Assembly (NCBI RefSeq): GCF_901000735.1
Contig: NC_081544.1
Location: forward strand, 24,601,049-24,665,048
Reading direction: 5' to 3'
Length of the DNA stretch: 64,000 bases
DNA from: Corylus avellana
Taxonomy: Eukaryota > Streptophyta > Magnoliopsida > Fagales > Betulaceae
Shown here: piece after piece, positions 61,052 to 64,000 of the stretch
Layout of the letters: each line of letters opens with the position of its first letter
How positions within the stretch are numbered: position 1 is the first letter of the stretch
Translations under genes and position numbers: made by a program
Notes under the pieces: model-generated
The model's database searches: none
Seen by the model: only the letters and a program-made list of their open reading frames with translations
Told to the model about the DNA's origin: nothing

Positions 61052-63326
61052 CTGCAGTAAGGAAACATAAGCATTACACTCTCATTATTTTAATTATGCT
61101 TCTAGTGCCACAAACATCTCTGCACACCAGAGAACTCCCAATCATTACTTTTACCATTTAATTTTGTTTTCATTTTCAAGTTATTATCTCATTGATTGCA
61201 ATCATTTAAGTAGGTCCAATCATACAAACGCTAGATAGTAATTGGTATTACAGCTCAAGCATATTTAAAATGTAGCATTTGATTCCATTTCTTTGATATG
61301 CTACCATTAATCTTATAGACGAAGAAATAGAGAAAAGGCTAATCTTATAAACATTTCCTCCAAAAGAAACAAAGATTAAGAGAATTAGAACCTATATGAA
61401 AATATTACAGAATATAAGGAACATACAACGTGCATATCAAGTAGTTTAACAATGTACAAATCATTACATTTTATGGTAAATGAAAAACACCAGGAGGTAT
61501 CTGTGACAATATCTCTCTTCCTACAGGCTCAACTAAAGCCTTCTTTATAGAGGGACTTAACTTTTGCTAAAAAGCACCATCATTCTCTGACTAGAAAGTG
61601 GAGTTCAGAATATTCTTTCACTACACAGACATAGTTGACAGATATAGAAACTCTTTTAAGAAAATTTAAAAGCATGGAAATTATGAATATTCATGAAAGA
61701 GAAGGCTAAGTTCATAAGAAATGAGATTTCATTTGATGGGGAAAAAGATTACTAGCAATGTCTGTGTACTCATATTGTTAGATTAAAGCAAATTCAGCAC
61801 AAGTAACAGACAACAGACACACAATGAATTTAAAAGGCTAGAGTATACAGTGATTATAGGAAATTATATATTCATATAAATGTACATTCATCGTGTAAAG
61901 CAATGAATTAGTCAAATCAAAAGACAGTGTAGACCGCTGCTTTAAGAAGAAAAGAACTTTAAATTACATGTGAAAATGCCAAAAAAAGCTGAAGGAGAGA
62001 GCAAGTGATTTTATATGTGAAAGCCAAGCTCCCAGAGATTAGGGAAAACCATATAACCACTCCATTGTAGAATATATTAAACTAAGACTAAGGCAGTGAC
62101 ACAAAGCACCTTTGGCTGTATTTACTATTGTGAAAGGGGTATGAAATTTGACAATGGCAGAGAAAAGGATTTGAGTTGGGTAATATAAATATGTCAAGTG
62201 AATTAAACCCCAAAAGTTTTGGAAAGATTTAAGCAGATGCAAAGTCTTCAGTATCTACAACGATGGTGAATGATTCTTTTGGCAAGCATGTGCATACAGT
62301 AAGCTCACTCAAAACCTCCTCCGAAGAAATAACACCCAGAAAGAGACACCATACTACGCACAATAGGCACTGAATTCCAACAGTCAAAAAATCTTTAAAC
62401 TGCTGTGAATCTTTTCTTGCCATTCTATCTGCGAGTGCATTCGTGTAATAATAAGATAAGTATGAGATTATCCACGCTGACAGAAGATAATAGTGATCAA
62501 GCAGACGACAAACTGGAGGGGGGCGAAGACTAAAAACCATAATCGCTTCATAAAACATGAAAAAGATATGTTGATTATTTAACACAGAAGCAGAAAAAAG
62601 AACCAATTCCCTTCCCAAAAGGAGAAAACTGCGGAAAACGAAGCAAAGAATGCTCATAGAGGTGAGAATGGCGGTACGATCAATCCGTAATTATGATAAC
62701 CAATCCAATATAGCCTCAAACAAAGCATCGATTCCAAGCATTGAGGGACAATCAAGACAAAATCATAATTTTCAGCTTTTAACAAGGCCAACGAGAAGCG
62801 CTAATAGCACATTAGCAACATGGAAATTCTTGTATTGGAACTAACCAAGAAAAGAGATCAATCATCTGTTGAATGCAACCAATCTATCCAATAAATCATT
62901 CAAGCAAATGTCAAAGGCCATAGGTTTGAATCTGAATCGCCACATGACAGATAAATACCAGAGATTTTCGTTCTTTCAGACCCCAACATTCCAAAAATTT
63001 GATTTATTTTCTCATCCTGCAGTTTCTCAGCATCCAAACAAAACCGATTCTTTTCATTTTCTTTCACTAACTATTCTCAGCAACCAAACCGAGCTCAAAA
63101 TACACAAACAAACAAAAACTAACATTCTTGAATCGAAGCAACAATGAAGAAGCAGAGAGATATTTAAAAACAAAAACAAACAAACAAACAAAAAAAGCAA
63201 GCAAAACGACACTGTGCAGATCGACTAGGCAATTGAGGTTTGAATTTCAGAGCTACATTTCATGCATGCACGAGAATAAGCAGATCTTTGAGAAGCAGAG
63301 CGTGGCAAATGTGGTAAATAACTCAC
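61052..63326 (-). other. 5' UTR intron of the WDL3-like gene
   Basis: Lies between the donor CC|GTGAGT at 63327/63326 and the acceptor TTACTGCAG before 61051. It contains no recognised element or exon; open frames such as 62229-62657 lack support. Additional 5' UTR exons cannot be excluded. Confidence 0.6.
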
Positions 63327-63495
63327 GGTTGTAGTCCGATCTGTGGAGAGACAAAGAACTCTCTGGTCTCTTCGGCCTTTGTGGACGATAGTCTCTCTCT
63401 CTCTCTCTCCTTCGCCTTATCGAGCTGTGAATGTGTGTGTGTCTCTCTCTCTCTGTGTCTTTGTGTAAATTTCTGTTCCCCGGTTTTATATGTGC
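63327..63495 (-). promoter_or_regulatory. WDL3-like 5' UTR exon and core promoter
   Basis: The minus strand has a TATA box, ATATAAAA, at 63484-63491, then a leader with long GA runs (CT on the plus strand, 63393-63455) ending at CTACAACC|GTGAGT. Start site estimated near 63455. Confidence 0.6.
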
Positions 63496-63499
63496 AGCG

Positions 63500-64000
63500 C
63501 CTAGTCGGTGCTCACGGCGTTACTTCACGCCGTACCGCAATTTTTGAAATGTTAAACTATTAACGGAAATATGTGTTATCTTATTACACGGAGGTTATGT
63601 GTACGTAGGTAGTAGTATAGTAAAATTATATTTTCTCCAAAAATGATTATTTTTGTACATAAAAGTTTTAAGTGACAAGAGGTTATATGTCTTATCCGTA
63701 GTTACTGTGACCCCATCCACTCAAGGGCCTATAGCCTCTTACCACCTAAGACTTTCATGGACAAAAAATAATATTTTTATTACACTATAACATATCTCAA
63801 AATATACGGATAAGATATTTCCTCCCACCAACTAAGTTTACAAAATTATTAAGCATATTTTTTTAATAGTTTTACTTTATATAAAAAGAAATACGCATTT
63901 TTCACATGATAATTCAAAATGATGTGTAATGTGTTTCTTATTTAAATTTATATTTAATTGTGATGGGAAAATTCGAAATGGTTTTGGCTCTTAACCTTTC
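63500..64000. other. Region upstream of WDL3-like
   Basis: AT-rich with no gene or repeat that I could recognise. Confidence 0.5.

Noticed and set aside
62229..62657. 142-codon minus-strand frame with an NALADRMARKDSQQ segment that recalls a LINE RNase H tail
   Set aside because: The resemblance is limited to about a dozen residues, with no neighbouring LINE domains; it lies in the WDL3-like 5' UTR intron.
1..64000. CRISPR arrays, bacterial operons, phage or endogenous virus genes
   Set aside because: No regularly spaced identical repeats, no ribosome-binding-site-led gene clusters, and no viral coat or replicase motifs; all reverse transcriptase traces belong to LINEs.

Overview
This is nuclear DNA of a flowering plant. 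The genes have GT-AG introns, the AT-rich intergenic and intronic DNA is full of plant transposons (L1-type LINEs, LTR retrotransposons with a TGGTATCAGAG primer-binding site, small TIR elements, a hAT relic), and every recognisable protein belongs to a land-plant family. Exon sequence and gene order look like a woody rosid. Fagales is a guess from the style of the small TIR elements, not a demonstrated assignment.

Five protein genes and one microRNA gene are supported, all on the minus strand. In transcription order from high to low coordinates: (1) a WAVE-DAMPENED2-like microtubule protein with a TPX2-type domain (WDL3-like, 58752-61047, with a 5' UTR exon near 63327-63455); (2) MIR166, a complete hairpin at 54840-54937 carrying miR166 and its star, with a TATA box about 85 bp upstream; (3) a membrane-anchored START-domain lipid-transfer protein (35961-48826, 6 coding exons), whose introns 1 and 2 hold almost complete retrotransposons; (4) TZP, the tandem zinc-knuckle/PLUS3 protein of light signalling (16066-22060, 6 coding exons), probably with a remote 5' UTR exon near 30741; (5) NADKc, the calmodulin-dependent NAD kinase with a zeta-toxin-type P-loop kinase fold (5327-10476, 9 exons); (6) the first 70 codons of cytosolic ribosomal protein S15 (uS19), whose remaining exons lie left of base 1. 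Exon-intron structures were assembled by hand; reading frames join without stops in all five. RPS15-NADKc and START-WDL3 are neighbouring pairs that, from memory, are also adjacent in Arabidopsis (At1g04270/At1g04280 and At3g23080/At3g23090).

The rest is mostly mobile DNA. 3965-5100: 5'-truncated LINE. 2814-3450, 6887-7699, 7068-7473, 9156-9657, 11800-11950, 13284-13696, 13756-14918, 24065-24981 and 49628-49951: small TIR or foldback elements, several with exact target-site duplications (TSDs). 23804-28080: degenerate LTR elements interrupted by a MULE-type element. 28819-30285: hAT relic with an 8-bp TSD. 38193-41956: LINE with a 10-bp TSD in START intron 2. 43435-47525: second LINE in START intron 1, itself interrupted by a 1.9-kb non-autonomous LTR retrotransposon (44891-46804, 5-bp TSD).

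I found no unknown enzymatic or defence system. The most informative items are the MIR166 locus, the NADKc and TZP models, the nested retrotransposons inside START introns, and a G/C-rich GGGGTGGC/GCCACCCC core shared by otherwise different TIR elements.
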